Part shown: in pieces, positions 47,671 through 56,386 of the stretch
Layout: each line of letters begins with the position of its first letter
Numbering within the stretch: the first letter of the stretch is position 1
Source of the DNA: Crocinitomicaceae bacterium
Lineage (GTDB): Bacteria; Bacteroidota; Bacteroidia; Flavobacteriales_G; Salibacteraceae
Assembly (NCBI GenBank): GCA_002707155.1
Contig: PAME01000018.1
Location: 124,001 to 188,000 of the forward strand
Direction: 5' to 3'
DNA: 64,000 bases
Notes under the pieces: model-generated
What the model was told of the DNA's origin: nothing
The model's input: only the letters and a program-made list of their open reading frames with translations
Database searches by the model: none
Translations under genes and position numbers: made by a program

Positions 47671-48069
47671 ATGGGAATAACAGTAAAAGATTTTATGTCC
47701 ACACCAGTCACAACTGCAACTGGAGAAGATAGCGTTTTGGAAATTAGAACACTAATGCAGGAAAAAGGAATTCACGCTATTCCGGTCATTTCCTACACAA
47801 ATGATACGCTTAAAGTAGAAGAGACTATTCAAGGTATTATATCAGCTACAGATATGAATAAAGAGGTGAGCGAGGACGCAGCGGTAAAGGATGTAATGAA
47901 TACCTCCAGTGTTCATGTTGTGCATATAGATTCAAGCGCTCAAGCAGCTGCCAATATGATATTAAAACATAAGGTGCACCATATCGTTGTGATGGATGAA
48001 GGAGAAATAAAAGGTATGCTAAGCTCTTTGGATTTCGTGCGCTTAGTTGCTGAAAAAGTGTTGGACTAA
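47671..48069 (+). CDS. Protein with two CBS domains
   Basis: 132 aa consisting only of a CBS pair: TVKDFMSTPVTTATGEDSVLE to GIISATDMNKE, and AVKDVMNTSSVHVVHIDSSAQ to GMLSSLDFVRLV. CBS pairs bind adenine nucleotides and act as energy sensors on partner proteins. No catalytic domain is attached, so it probably works in trans. A TTCACTTTG stretch upstream may be its -7 box. Confidence 0.92.
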   Translation: MGITVKDFMSTPVTTATGEDSVLEIRTLMQEKGIHAIPVISYTNDTLKVEETIQGIISATDMNKEVSEDAAVKDVMNTSSVHVVHIDSSAQAAANMILKHKVHHIVVMDEGEIKGMLSSLDFVRLVAEKVLD

Positions 48070-48100
48070 AATCCCATATACGCTAAACTTTAAAATTAAA

Positions 48101-51100
48101 TTACCTCAGAAGGGTTACATAGCCAGTGTAGCTTGTTCCATTTACATCTAATCGGTAGAAATAAACGCCTTCTTGGCAAGGTTCACCTACAAATGTTCTT
48201 CCATCCCAAATAGGAAACCCTTCTTCAGACTGAAAAACTAGAGCACCCCAACGATTATATACGGATATAGTGCTGCAGTCAACGAAATCATTGCCCATAG
48301 TAAAGTCAATGTCATCATTTATACCATCGTAGTTGGGAGTAAATACATTGGCTATGCTGTCTGCTGTAAAAGAAAGAAGGGTTTCATTAATATTTATGAT
48401 CTTAGTATTTGTGTCTTTGCAATTATCGACAGACTCAACAGCGAGTTGCAACGAGTAGTCTTTGTTTCTTATCACTTCAAATGATATTACCGGATCAGAG
48501 CCAAGATCTGCTCCATCTAAGAGCCAATTGTAGGAGAAAATAGCCGATGGATTTATACTCGCAGTTACAATGCCCGCTTCGCAGCCAACTTTTGCTTTAC
48601 TAGTAAAAGCTGCTTTAACCGAAGCGTTTACCTGTACAAATACTGTTGCCGAATCTATGCATCCTAATGAATCAGATACAACTATTTGATAATTAGTGCT
48701 GGAATCAGGAAATGCTTTTGGAGTTGAGTCAGACGATTGAGATAAATTAGCAGCAGGCGACCATGCATAGTTGAAGGGTTTTGAGCCAATTAGATCGTAC
48801 ACTCGAAGAGTAGCAGTATCACCACCACAACGTATACTATCTCCAGTCGCTCTAATTCTAAATGTACCTACCTTTATGGAATCAACTGAAGTGCAACCGC
48901 TAGTATCTACCGCTAACAAATAGTAGGTTCTAGGGAAAGGGTCTTTAGTTACCGGGTTTTGAGTATTTGAGTTCAGCAATTTATCGGCGGGCGCCCAAAT
49001 GTAGGAGGATGTTATTGGTCCAGTAGGATTGCCTCCGAGCTCAATATTCGCAGTAGTATCCTTACATACAATCCTATCTCCACCAGCATCAATAATCGGT
49101 TTACTTTTCACGGTTAGATCTACAGTGTCTGAAAGGATACAATTGCCCGATTTTACTGAAACTATATAGCTGAATGGGCCTGCATTTACTGGGGTAACAG
49201 TGGGATTTGCAATATTCGCGCTATCTAAATCGGTAGCAGGAGACCATAAATAATTTAAGTTACCAGGCACATTGGACGTTCCTCCCAATTTATAAGGAGT
49301 AAATTGACAAAGTACAGTGTCTAATCCTGCATCAACTAAATCGTTTGTTAAGACTACAATGCTTACTGAATCTCTGCTTGCCCCGCAAAAATTCGAGACC
49401 TCTACCCAGTAATTACCTGATTTGAAGATGCGTAAGTCTTTCGACCTTGAGCCATCATTCCAGAGTGCTTTAAAAACAGATGTATTTACACTAAAAGTTA
49501 GGGTATCTCCTTGACAAAGTGTTGTATCTGGACCAAGGTTAGCAATTGGAGCTGGAGGCACTTCAACAGTATCTTTAACCGTAATCTGACCGCATGAATA
49601 AGTAGTGGTTAAACTTACAACATAGGTTCCATTTAACGTGTAGGCATGTTTCGGACTTTGAATCGTATCTGAAGAACCATCTCCAAAGTCCCATTGGAAG
49701 TTCAATGGCCTTTCGAGTGAAGTGCTTTTAAATTGAACCGTGTCTCCCAAACAGATAGTATCACTACCATTTATTGCATTGCTAAATTGAATGGTATTAC
49801 CGAGGTCAACCAATGAAACGCCAGCAGCATAGCCATATGAAATAACAGACCCATAGCCCATACTGTATGCTATAAATCCACAGCCTTTTGTTTCAAGCCT
49901 ATGATACCCAGCTGCAATTTTTGTGGTTTTGTAAGAGAAGTCGGCGTTTTGTGAAAATGGTGTCCAACCAAGCATTTGAGTGCTATCTAAAAACATCAAT
50001 CCAGTATCTAAGGTTCGAGTCAAAGTGTGTACGTAGTGATTTTGGATGAGCGCAGTGTCTACAGCAAAAAAGGAGATCGAATCCAAAAACATTTGTTCAG
50101 TGGCATTGAGCATAATCATGGAAGGGTCTGTTCCTGATCGCGTGCAGCCATTTTGACCGGTAACCATAAATTGCCCAAGCGCTATAGGCTTATTACTCGT
50201 GTAATTGTGAATTGCGCTAATGGTGTCATCGTAAAACTCACCAGCTTTTAGTTCAGCTACTAAAAAACCATCTTTAAAAACTTCGGTCGAATCTCTATCT
50301 GCTATGATTTTAATGTAATCTAGATTAATTACAGGAGTGGGTATAGCAAAGTAATCTTGTCCCCAAGTGTTGGTTGGCATCATTGCTTCGTAAAGAGGAT
50401 CTAGCGAACCTGTATTGCAATAAACCGAAGACCAAACATTTCCAGAATAAACAAAAAAGCTTTTGTCGTTTACCGATTCGATTAATGTTCCCGTTAAATC
50501 ATCCTGAACAGAATCGGCTTGGGCCTGATAAACCTGATTTGGAAGAATCGTATCTCGGTACGTAACACCAGAATCGAGTCCACCGGCTATATCTCCAAAT
50601 GGGGTAATGTCAACTATTACCGTATCTCCACCGCTAACTACATTAAATTCAGATTCGTACAATGTGTTTCCTCTCACTTCTGATATGTGCGACATAACTC
50701 GGTAACGCTTCGGACCAGGAATGTTTGGAAGTACAAGAGAAGCTTCATGTCTAGCTGCTGCAAGCGTCACTGCAAAAACAACCACATCTTTATTTGAAGT
50801 TACATGAACGCCACGATTAACATGAATCGCAGACCCTAAAATGTTTGCATCTGTTGAAGGTATGCGCACTTCAACTACTTGACCTGGCACCACAGTGAAA
50901 TTTTGAGTAAAGCCAGTACCGGGTATTTCCACGGTTCCAGATGCATTTTCATTGGAAGTAATGTTTACCCAATACAATGCATTTGCTCTATCTCGAGTTT
51001 CAGTAAAAGCAAACCAAAAGTCAGTTCCAGAATTTGTAAACAATTGAGCATAACAATTGGATACAGACAAGAAACCAAATAGAATGAATACTAAAACACG

Positions 51101-51115
51101 TAAGGACAGGTGCAT
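48101..51115 (-). CDS. Giant surface protein: IgGFc-binding-like, PKD and type B T9SS domains
   Basis: 1004 aa with a signal peptide (VLVFILFGFLSVSNCYAQ). Residues ~25-440 match the IgGFc-binding N-terminal domain (NSGTDFWFAFTE, VNITSNENASGTVEIPGTG, GQVVEVRIP). A PKD module follows (FQWDFGDGSSDTIQSPKHAY), then several short Ig-like modules each starting with a Cys-x-(G/D)-DT phrase (TICLGDTVQF, TLCQGDTLTF, RIRCGGDTATL). The end (IANVFTPNYDGINDDIDFTMG, ISVYNRWGALVFQS, WDGRTFVGEPCQEGVYFYRL) is a type B T9SS sorting domain. A large adhesin or matrix-binding surface protein. Unlike the 2913 gene, it has no adjacent PorP/SprF partner. The transcript may be leaderless. Confidence 0.93.
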   Translation of the reverse strand: MHLSLRVLVFILFGFLSVSNCYAQLFTNSGTDFWFAFTETRDRANALYWVNITSNENASGTVEIPGTGFTQNFTVVPGQVVEVRIPSTDANILGSAIHVNRGVHVTSNKDVVVFAVTLAAARHEASLVLPNIPGPKRYRVMSHISEVRGNTLYESEFNVVSGGDTVIVDITPFGDIAGGLDSGVTYRDTILPNQVYQAQADSVQDDLTGTLIESVNDKSFFVYSGNVWSSVYCNTGSLDPLYEAMMPTNTWGQDYFAIPTPVINLDYIKIIADRDSTEVFKDGFLVAELKAGEFYDDTISAIHNYTSNKPIALGQFMVTGQNGCTRSGTDPSMIMLNATEQMFLDSISFFAVDTALIQNHYVHTLTRTLDTGLMFLDSTQMLGWTPFSQNADFSYKTTKIAAGYHRLETKGCGFIAYSMGYGSVISYGYAAGVSLVDLGNTIQFSNAINGSDTICLGDTVQFKSTSLERPLNFQWDFGDGSSDTIQSPKHAYTLNGTYVVSLTTTYSCGQITVKDTVEVPPAPIANLGPDTTLCQGDTLTFSVNTSVFKALWNDGSRSKDLRIFKSGNYWVEVSNFCGASRDSVSIVVLTNDLVDAGLDTVLCQFTPYKLGGTSNVPGNLNYLWSPATDLDSANIANPTVTPVNAGPFSYIVSVKSGNCILSDTVDLTVKSKPIIDAGGDRIVCKDTTANIELGGNPTGPITSSYIWAPADKLLNSNTQNPVTKDPFPRTYYLLAVDTSGCTSVDSIKVGTFRIRATGDSIRCGGDTATLRVYDLIGSKPFNYAWSPAANLSQSSDSTPKAFPDSSTNYQIVVSDSLGCIDSATVFVQVNASVKAAFTSKAKVGCEAGIVTASINPSAIFSYNWLLDGADLGSDPVISFEVIRNKDYSLQLAVESVDNCKDTNTKIININETLLSFTADSIANVFTPNYDGINDDIDFTMGNDFVDCSTISVYNRWGALVFQSEEGFPIWDGRTFVGEPCQEGVYFYRLDVNGTSYTGYVTLLR

Positions 51116-51120
51116 AGCAT

Positions 51121-51128
51121 CAAATATA
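51121..51128 (-). promoter_or_regulatory. -7 box (TATATTTG) five bases from a start codon
   Basis: On the minus strand TATATTTG is followed by ATGCT and then the ATG of the giant surface protein, which implies a leaderless or nearly leaderless mRNA. Confidence 0.45.
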
Positions 51129-51399
51129 GATTTTCTTTACCATTTATACTTAATTGCAGTATGCATTCGACCTTTCAATTTTGAGTAAATAGGCGAACAA
51201 TATAATTTTTGCATTTTTAGTTTAGCAGGCTTGCAAGAAAAGTAAACTTAAGACTTCAAATTTGAAAAGCTCTAATAGCTTAACCTACCAATAAAATCTT
51301 AATATTCGATAAATGATTCAGTATACTAAAATGACTTCAGATTGCCTCAAAGTGACTTATTTCAAATATGGTTAATTTACCATTTTAGAGCAGTTGCTT

Positions 51400-51891
51400 A
51401 TGATACATTTGCATTCTCAATTTTATGGCTTTAGACCAGAAGTAATTTACCACGTGAAAATAATAGGTAGAATAGATAAAGCAGACTTTCCAGAGTTGAC
51501 TCTAGAAAATATTGCAATAAAAATAGATACAGGTGCTTATACCTCATCAATTCACAGTCACGATATTTCTGAGTTAATTGAGAATAATGAGAAAATTTTG
51601 GAATTTGAAATTTTAGATCCTGCGCATACGCATTATCACGATAAAAAATTCAGAACTAAAAATTACAAAGTAAAAGCGGTTAAAAGCTCAAATGGGGTAG
51701 TGGAAAAACGTTTTTTTGTAAAAACTGAAATAGTCATTTTTGGTAAAAACTATCCCATCCAATTGTCTTTAGCGAACCGAGGTGAAATGAAATACCCTAT
51801 ATTATTAGGTAGAAGATTCTTGAATAAAAAAGTGCTAGTAGACACTACACTTAAAAATGTTTCTTTTGATTTAAAACAAGCGGAACAGTAA
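51400..51891 (+). CDS. RimK-associated retropepsin-like protease (DUF785 family)
   Basis: 163 aa from the ATG at 51400. The family normally begins at the GTG at 51454 (VKIIGRIDKADFPEL), so the true start may be there. The aspartic-protease-like motif IDTGAYTSSIHS carries the catalytic Asp, and MKYPILLGRRFLNKKVLVD matches the C-terminal signature. Proteins of this family, annotated 'ATP-dependent zinc protease', are co-encoded with RimK ATP-grasp ligases and are thought to trim the amino-acid tags that RimK adds. RimK follows here after 22 bases. Confidence 0.85.
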   Translation: MIHLHSQFYGFRPEVIYHVKIIGRIDKADFPELTLENIAIKIDTGAYTSSIHSHDISELIENNEKILEFEILDPAHTHYHDKKFRTKNYKVKAVKSSNGVVEKRFFVKTEIVIFGKNYPIQLSLANRGEMKYPILLGRRFLNKKVLVDTTLKNVSFDLKQAEQ

Positions 51892-51913
51892 GTTCTAGCT
51901 GAAAATAGATATT

Positions 51914-52786
51914 ATGAAAATTGCAATTTTATCCCGAAACGCTAATTTATACTCAACAAGGAGACTGGTAGAGGCGGCTGAAAAGCGCAAGCACGAAGTT
52001 ATTGTTATCGATCATTTAAAGTGCATCATAGAGTTAGAAAAGAAAAAACCAAGAATTTTTTACAACGGCACTTACATTGAAGATATTGATGCTATAATCC
52101 CTCGTATTGGTGCTTCTGTTACATTTTATGGAACAGCAGTAGTGCGTCAATTTGAAATGATGGGTGTTTTTTCTTCTGTAAAATCACAATCCTTAGTAAA
52201 CTCGAGAGACAAACTCAGAAGCTTACAAATTATGGCTAGAGCAGGAGTAGGCTTACCGAAAACAGTGTTTACCAATTATGCAAAAGATGTAAATCATATT
52301 ATTGATTCTGTTGGTGGTGCACCTTTAATAATTAAGCTTTTGGAAGGCACGCAGGGTTTGGGTGTGGTACTGGCCGAAACTAAAAATGCTGCTAGCTCGG
52401 TAATTGAAGCATTCAATGGGTTAAAAGCAAGAGTAATTGCACAAGAATTTGTGAAAGAAGCTGGTGGAGCAGATATTCGTGTTTTTATTGTGGACGGTCA
52501 CGTTGTTGGAGCAATGAAACGTCAAGGCAAAAAGGGAGAATTTAGATCTAATTTGCACCGAGGTGGAAGCGCAGAGGTTATTGAACTGAGTGATGAAGAA
52601 GAACTAACTGCAATAAAAGCAGCCAAGGCCATAGGTTTAGGTGTTGCTGGAGTAGATATGTTGCAATCGGATAAAGGTCCGTTAGTATTGGAGGTAAATT
52701 CTTCACCGGGTTTAGAGGGAATTGAAATAGCAACTAAAAATGATATCGCTCGACAGATTATTAAATACATAGAGCGAAATGTCTAA
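51914..52786 (+). CDS. rimK: RimK-type ATP-grasp amino-acid ligase
   Basis: 290 aa. An N-terminal pre-ATP-grasp domain ([36 protein letters not shown]) is followed by the ATP-grasp domain: [61 protein letters not shown] and the metal-binding end [14 protein letters not shown]. This is the RimK family, which adds glutamates to ribosomal protein S6 in E. coli. It forms an operon with the retropepsin-like gene upstream and the aspartoacylase-like gene that overlaps it by 8 bases. Confidence 0.95.
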   Translation: MKIAILSRNANLYSTRRLVEAAEKRKHEVIVIDHLKCIIELEKKKPRIFYNGTYIEDIDAIIPRIGASVTFYGTAVVRQFEMMGVFSSVKSQSLVNSRDKLRSLQIMARAGVGLPKTVFTNYAKDVNHIIDSVGGAPLIIKLLEGTQGLGVVLAETKNAASSVIEAFNGLKARVIAQEFVKEAGGADIRVFIVDGHVVGAMKRQGKKGEFRSNLHRGGSAEVIELSDEEELTAIKAAKAIGLGVAGVDMLQSDKGPLVLEVNSSPGLEGIEIATKNDIARQIIKYIERNV

Positions 52787-53735
52787 TAAAGCGCTAAAAA
52801 TTCTTGGCCAAGAAATAAAGCCAGGTCAAAGTGCAAGTCTTGAAATGGAGGTGGCAAAACTCCATACGAGAAATAGCCTACGCATACCCGTTATAATAGA
52901 GCGAGCAAAAGAAGATGGACCAGTGCTGTTGTGCATGGGTGGAGTGCATGGTGACGAAATGAATGGTGTCGCCATTGTTCGTGACATTATTCGAAAGAAA
53001 TACAATAAGCCAATTAAAGGAACCATCATTTGTATTCCAGTTTTTAACGTATTTGGCTATTTGAACCAACAACGGGAATTTCCCGATGGTAGAGATTTAA
53101 ATAGAATGTTTCCCGGTTCGGCAGATGGTTCTTTAGCCAGTCAATTTGCGCATGCATTTACCAAAGAAATAGCACCAAAAGTCGATTACGTTTTGGACTT
53201 TCATACAGGGGGTGCAGAACGTTCTAACTATCCCAATGCACGTTGCGCTCTTAACGATGCCAAAGTGTTGCATTTGGCAAAAGTTTTTGGTGCACCCTTC
53301 ATTGTAAACTCGACCTACATTCCAAAATCTATTCGCGAGTTGTTTCATAAAATGGGAAAGACCATTCTATTGTTTGAAGGCGGAAAGTCTTTGGAGCTCA
53401 ACGATGAGGTGGTGAAATGTGGAGTAGAAGGTGCTTACAATGTTATGAAATACTTAGGCATGCACGAAGGAGTGGCAAGCGCAGAAAACGAACCGGTTAT
53501 TGTAACTAAAAGCAAGTGGATACGCGCTCAGCATTCTGGTATTTTTGAAACGAGAATTCAAAACGGAACGTGGGTAAAGCACAAAACAGTAATTGGAAGA
53601 ATTTCCGATCCTTTTGGTGACTTTGAAAGGCGAGTTTTAGCTCCAAGAGATTGTTACGTTTTCGGATTAAATACTACTTCTATTGTCAATAAGGGCGATG
53701 CTATTTTTCACATTAGCATGGAAACACAAGAGTAA
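52779..53735 (+). CDS. Succinylglutamate desuccinylase/aspartoacylase family zinc hydrolase
   Basis: 318 aa M14-like amidohydrolase. Zinc ligands are visible in [11 protein letters not shown] (His and Glu) and [15 protein letters not shown] (His), with [11 protein letters not shown] as the substrate-binding Arg motif and [11 protein letters not shown] supplying a catalytic-type Glu. C-terminal ~75 residues form a beta-domain ([33 protein letters not shown]). It overlaps rimK by 8 bases. Members next to rimK are expected to cleave an amide bond of the RimK product, so this operon may add and remove amino-acid tags; that coupling is inference. Confidence 0.92.
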   Translation: MSNKALKILGQEIKPGQSASLEMEVAKLHTRNSLRIPVIIERAKEDGPVLLCMGGVHGDEMNGVAIVRDIIRKKYNKPIKGTIICIPVFNVFGYLNQQREFPDGRDLNRMFPGSADGSLASQFAHAFTKEIAPKVDYVLDFHTGGAERSNYPNARCALNDAKVLHLAKVFGAPFIVNSTYIPKSIRELFHKMGKTILLFEGGKSLELNDEVVKCGVEGAYNVMKYLGMHEGVASAENEPVIVTKSKWIRAQHSGIFETRIQNGTWVKHKTVIGRISDPFGDFERRVLAPRDCYVFGLNTTSIVNKGDAIFHISMETQE

Positions 53736-53994
53736 TTTATCATTTAACCGCCTTCGTACTTTTAAAATTACCGTCATTCCACAAGCGTAATTGAACCAAA
53801 ACGCTTTTCGGGTATTGCGTGAAATAGCTATGCGGAATCTAAATACTACAAAGTTTTAGGTCAATTAACTACTAGATTCTATATATAAGTTTCCTTAAAC
53901 TCCTTCGTCGTTAAGCTCTAATAATCTTACAGAACGATACGATAAACTAGGAATATTTCAAAAGTATTGTTGCAGAATAATTAATGCCGATAAT

Positions 53995-54810
53995 CTAATT
54001 CCCAGTCGAGCCATAGTTTTCGTAAAAAGCATTTGAGCTCATTCCAAATCCAATTGAAGTAATCATTTGAGTTCTTACAGCAACGCTGTCTTGCTGCCCA
54101 GGAATCCACGTTACTTCTTTTATTAAGCGAAGCGCCTCTTGTGTGCAGCCACCATTCATTGACTTACGCACTTCTAAGTTACTTATTTGACCACTCGGCT
54201 CAATCACAAAAGCAACTAGTACTGTTCCTTTTAAATTCAATTTCACTGCGGTTTCTGGATAACGCATTTTGCGAGCGATGTAATGGTTGAAGTTGTTGTA
54301 TTCACCATCTTTAAAAACAGGAATCGGTTTAGTTTTTACTGCCTTAATAAAATAGACTTTTCCCGAACTATCAATTGGCGTAACAGGGTAAGTGATATAC
54401 TGATAATCTCTTTTCTTGTATAGTTTTACCCATTTTTTTAAACTAAACTGCATTACAAACTCGTCTCGCAGACTCATGTGAATAGGGCGGTACTCTTGTT
54501 TTGTCCATTGAATTTTTTTAAATATTCGAAGCGCCTCTTCGGTCAATTCATCTGCCGGGCTTGAGATTACTTTTAAGTCAACAGGAATACCATTGGTGTT
54601 CAATTGGAAGGAAAGCCTAACATCACCCTCTATTTCTTTTTTAATCGCTTCTAATGGATATTGAAACTCCTTTGAAATCATTAGCTCCACATCCTTCATT
54701 CCACCTACAGGCTCGCTATATTCCTTACTGTATGCTTTGTAGGATACACTTTGAGCAATACCATTTGAAACTGTAAAAACGAAAAAAAATGCAATTAACA
54801 ACTTAGTCAT
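53995..54810 (-). CDS. Soluble periplasmic protein with two TonB C-terminal domains
   Basis: 271 aa with a cleavable signal peptide (LLIAFFFVFTVSNGIAQ) instead of a membrane anchor. Two TonB_C-like domains are seen: about residues 45-125 (YPLEAIKKEIEGDVRLSFQLNTNG, SPADELTEEALRIFKKIQW) and about 175-260 (KMRYPETAVKLNLKGTVLVAFVIEP, SMNGGCTQEALRLIKEVTWIPGQ). TonB normally transmits energy through a membrane anchor; without one this copy is probably a regulator, decoy or structural part of an outer-membrane complex. Divergent from the GldI-like gene, with shared overlapping promoters. Confidence 0.88.
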   Translation of the reverse strand: MTKLLIAFFFVFTVSNGIAQSVSYKAYSKEYSEPVGGMKDVELMISKEFQYPLEAIKKEIEGDVRLSFQLNTNGIPVDLKVISSPADELTEEALRIFKKIQWTKQEYRPIHMSLRDEFVMQFSLKKWVKLYKKRDYQYITYPVTPIDSSGKVYFIKAVKTKPIPVFKDGEYNNFNHYIARKMRYPETAVKLNLKGTVLVAFVIEPSGQISNLEVRKSMNGGCTQEALRLIKEVTWIPGQQDSVAVRTQMITSIGFGMSSNAFYENYGSTGN

Positions 54811-54847
54811 AACAACTGATTATTTTTAAGATGCGCTAAAACTACTG

Positions 54848-54861
54848 CAAAGCTAACTTTG
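54848..54861. promoter_or_regulatory. Overlapping divergent -7 boxes (TAACTTTG / TAGCTTTG)
   Basis: CAAAGCTAACTTTG contains TAACTTTG (54854-54861) on plus and TAGCTTTG (54855-54848) on minus, sharing the central TA. The plus start drives the GldI-like gene at 54881, the minus start the double TonB_C gene at 54810. Confidence 0.5.
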
Positions 54862-54880
54862 TAACCAGTAATAAAACCCC

Positions 54881-55414
54881 ATGATTAAACGGAATTCATA
54901 TTTTTTACTTTCTTTTTTAATTGCTTTTTCCTTCTTGCTTGCCTGCGAAGGCGAACAAGCTAAAGAAAATAAGGTAAAACCAACAAAAGAACTCACTCAA
55001 GAAGAGTTATTTGAAATGAATAAACGTTTGATGAATGAAGAGCGATCACGAATTGAGCATTTTGTAAAAAGAAACCGTTGGCCTGTTAAATCAACTGGAA
55101 CTGGGTTGAAATATTGGGTATATGATACTACACAAGGAGCAGCTATTAAAGAAAAAGATATTGTGAAGGTGCGCTATAATATTCTACTACTTACTGGAGA
55201 TACTTGCTATAAACGCTGGAGTGAGCCAGAAGAATTCAAAGTTGACTATGATGATGTTGAAAGTGGCCTGCACGAAGGCATTAAATACATGAAAAAAGGG
55301 GAGAAGGCACGGCTAATTCTTCCTCCGCATTTAGCACATGGCTTGATTGGTGATATGAATAAAATACCCATGAATGCGACCTTAATTTATGACCTTCAGG
55401 TAATTGACGAATGA
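54881..55414 (+). CDS. gldI: GldI-like FKBP-type peptidyl-prolyl isomerase lipoprotein
   Basis: 177 aa lipoprotein (FSFLLACEGE) with a helical linker (LTQEELFEMNKRLMNEERSR, IEHFVKRNRWPVKSTGTGL) and an FKBP domain (IVKVRYNILLLTGDTCY, SGLHEGIKYMKKGEKARLILPPHLAHGLIGDM). The linker plus 'RNRWPVKxTGTGL(K/x)Y' matches GldI, which is needed for gliding motility in Flavobacterium by helping to fold surface proteins. Many T9SS cargo genes in the window fit this. It overlaps the next FKBP gene by 4 bases. Confidence 0.88.
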   Translation: MIKRNSYFLLSFLIAFSFLLACEGEQAKENKVKPTKELTQEELFEMNKRLMNEERSRIEHFVKRNRWPVKSTGTGLKYWVYDTTQGAAIKEKDIVKVRYNILLLTGDTCYKRWSEPEEFKVDYDDVESGLHEGIKYMKKGEKARLILPPHLAHGLIGDMNKIPMNATLIYDLQVIDE

Positions 55415-56274
55415 AAACAAGGCTATTTTTAATTGCACTGTCCGTTGCTTTAGTTTCTTGTGACGCTAAGTTAATGGACGGTTTTTCAAAACTAGAAGAC
55501 GATGTATATTTCAAAATCCATACGCTTGGTGATGGAAATGAAAAGGCAACAACGGGCGATAAAATCTATTCTCAGCTTTATGTGTACAGTTCTTCAGGAA
55601 AACTGATATACAGCAATAATTTGAAGTCTGGAGCGATGCATCGTTTCGATATTTCGAGTTCAAACAGTATCTGGAATAAAATGTTTAGCGTTATGCACGA
55701 AGGTGATTCAGCAACGTTTTCATTACCTGGAAACAAACTCGATCTCAATAAATTGACTCAAGGAAAAATTGAAGACTACCCTGGGGATATTGCGCTATCC
55801 ATTAAACTTTGGAAACTGATTTCTGAACAAGAACAAAACGCAAATAATATTCAGGAGGTAAAAGACGATTTGGAATTACAAGAGCTTAGAGATTTAAACG
55901 AATTTTTTATTGAAAATGAGATAGAACCAAGCCGATTGCTGGTGGATGGTATCTATTATAGAAAAATGAAATCAGGTAATGGAAAAAGAGCACAATCTGG
56001 TGATAACATTTGGATCAATTACAAAGGTTTTTTCTTGGATGGGAAAGAATTTGATAATACCTATAAACGCGGTCAAATGCTTGATTTTCAATTGGGAAAA
56101 CCCGATCAAGTGATCAGAGGATTTGAGATAGCATTGAGTAAAATGAGTGTTGGTGATAAAGTTAAGTTGTACCTAACATCTGCTTTTGCTTTTGGAGAAA
56201 CCGGTTCTTCTAATGGTCAAGTTCCTCCTTTTACTTCGGTTATTTATGAGCTGGAATTGTATCAGATTAATTAA
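55411..56274 (+). CDS. FKBP-type peptidyl-prolyl isomerase lipoprotein with two FKBP domains
   Basis: 287 aa with a lipobox (LSVALVSCDA). The first FKBP-like domain (about residues 30-130) is degenerate and lacks most hydrophobic pocket residues. The second (about 170-287) is canonical: GDNIWINYKGFFLDGKEFDNTY, VIRGFEIALSKMSVGDKVKLYLTSAFAFGE, PPFTSVIYELELYQI. It would catalyse proline isomerisation of exported proteins at a membrane. Co-transcribed with the GldI-like gene. Confidence 0.9.
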   Translation: MKTRLFLIALSVALVSCDAKLMDGFSKLEDDVYFKIHTLGDGNEKATTGDKIYSQLYVYSSSGKLIYSNNLKSGAMHRFDISSSNSIWNKMFSVMHEGDSATFSLPGNKLDLNKLTQGKIEDYPGDIALSIKLWKLISEQEQNANNIQEVKDDLELQELRDLNEFFIENEIEPSRLLVDGIYYRKMKSGNGKRAQSGDNIWINYKGFFLDGKEFDNTYKRGQMLDFQLGKPDQVIRGFEIALSKMSVGDKVKLYLTSAFAFGETGSSNGQVPPFTSVIYELELYQIN

Positions 56275-56286
56275 ATTTCTATGTCA

Positions 56287-56314
56287 GTCATGCTGAACTC
56301 GTTTCAGCATCTCC
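56287..56314. repeat. GTCATGCTGAAC...GTTTCAGCATCTCC repeat
   Basis: Inverted repeat of the CATGCTGAA family between the FKBP gene and the DsbA-like gene; the clearest of three copies in the window (others at 43447 and, degenerate, at 41996). Confidence 0.6.
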
Positions 56315-56373
56315 ATATTACTGATCCTTGAATAATTCTCAATTTTTAAGTTACCAATACGCTATTCCTATTC

Positions 56374-56381
56374 TACTTTTG
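56374..56381 (+). promoter_or_regulatory. -7 box (TACTTTTG) five bases from a start codon
   Basis: TACTTTTG is followed by CAACA and the ATG at 56387, which implies a leaderless or nearly leaderless mRNA. Confidence 0.45.
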
Positions 56382-56386
56382 CAACA

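Noticed and set aside
53736..53994. Possible degenerate inverted repeat (ATTCCACAAGCG ... TATGCGGAAT)
   Set aside because: The arms match only partially and no other copy is seen in the window, so it is not listed as a repeat.
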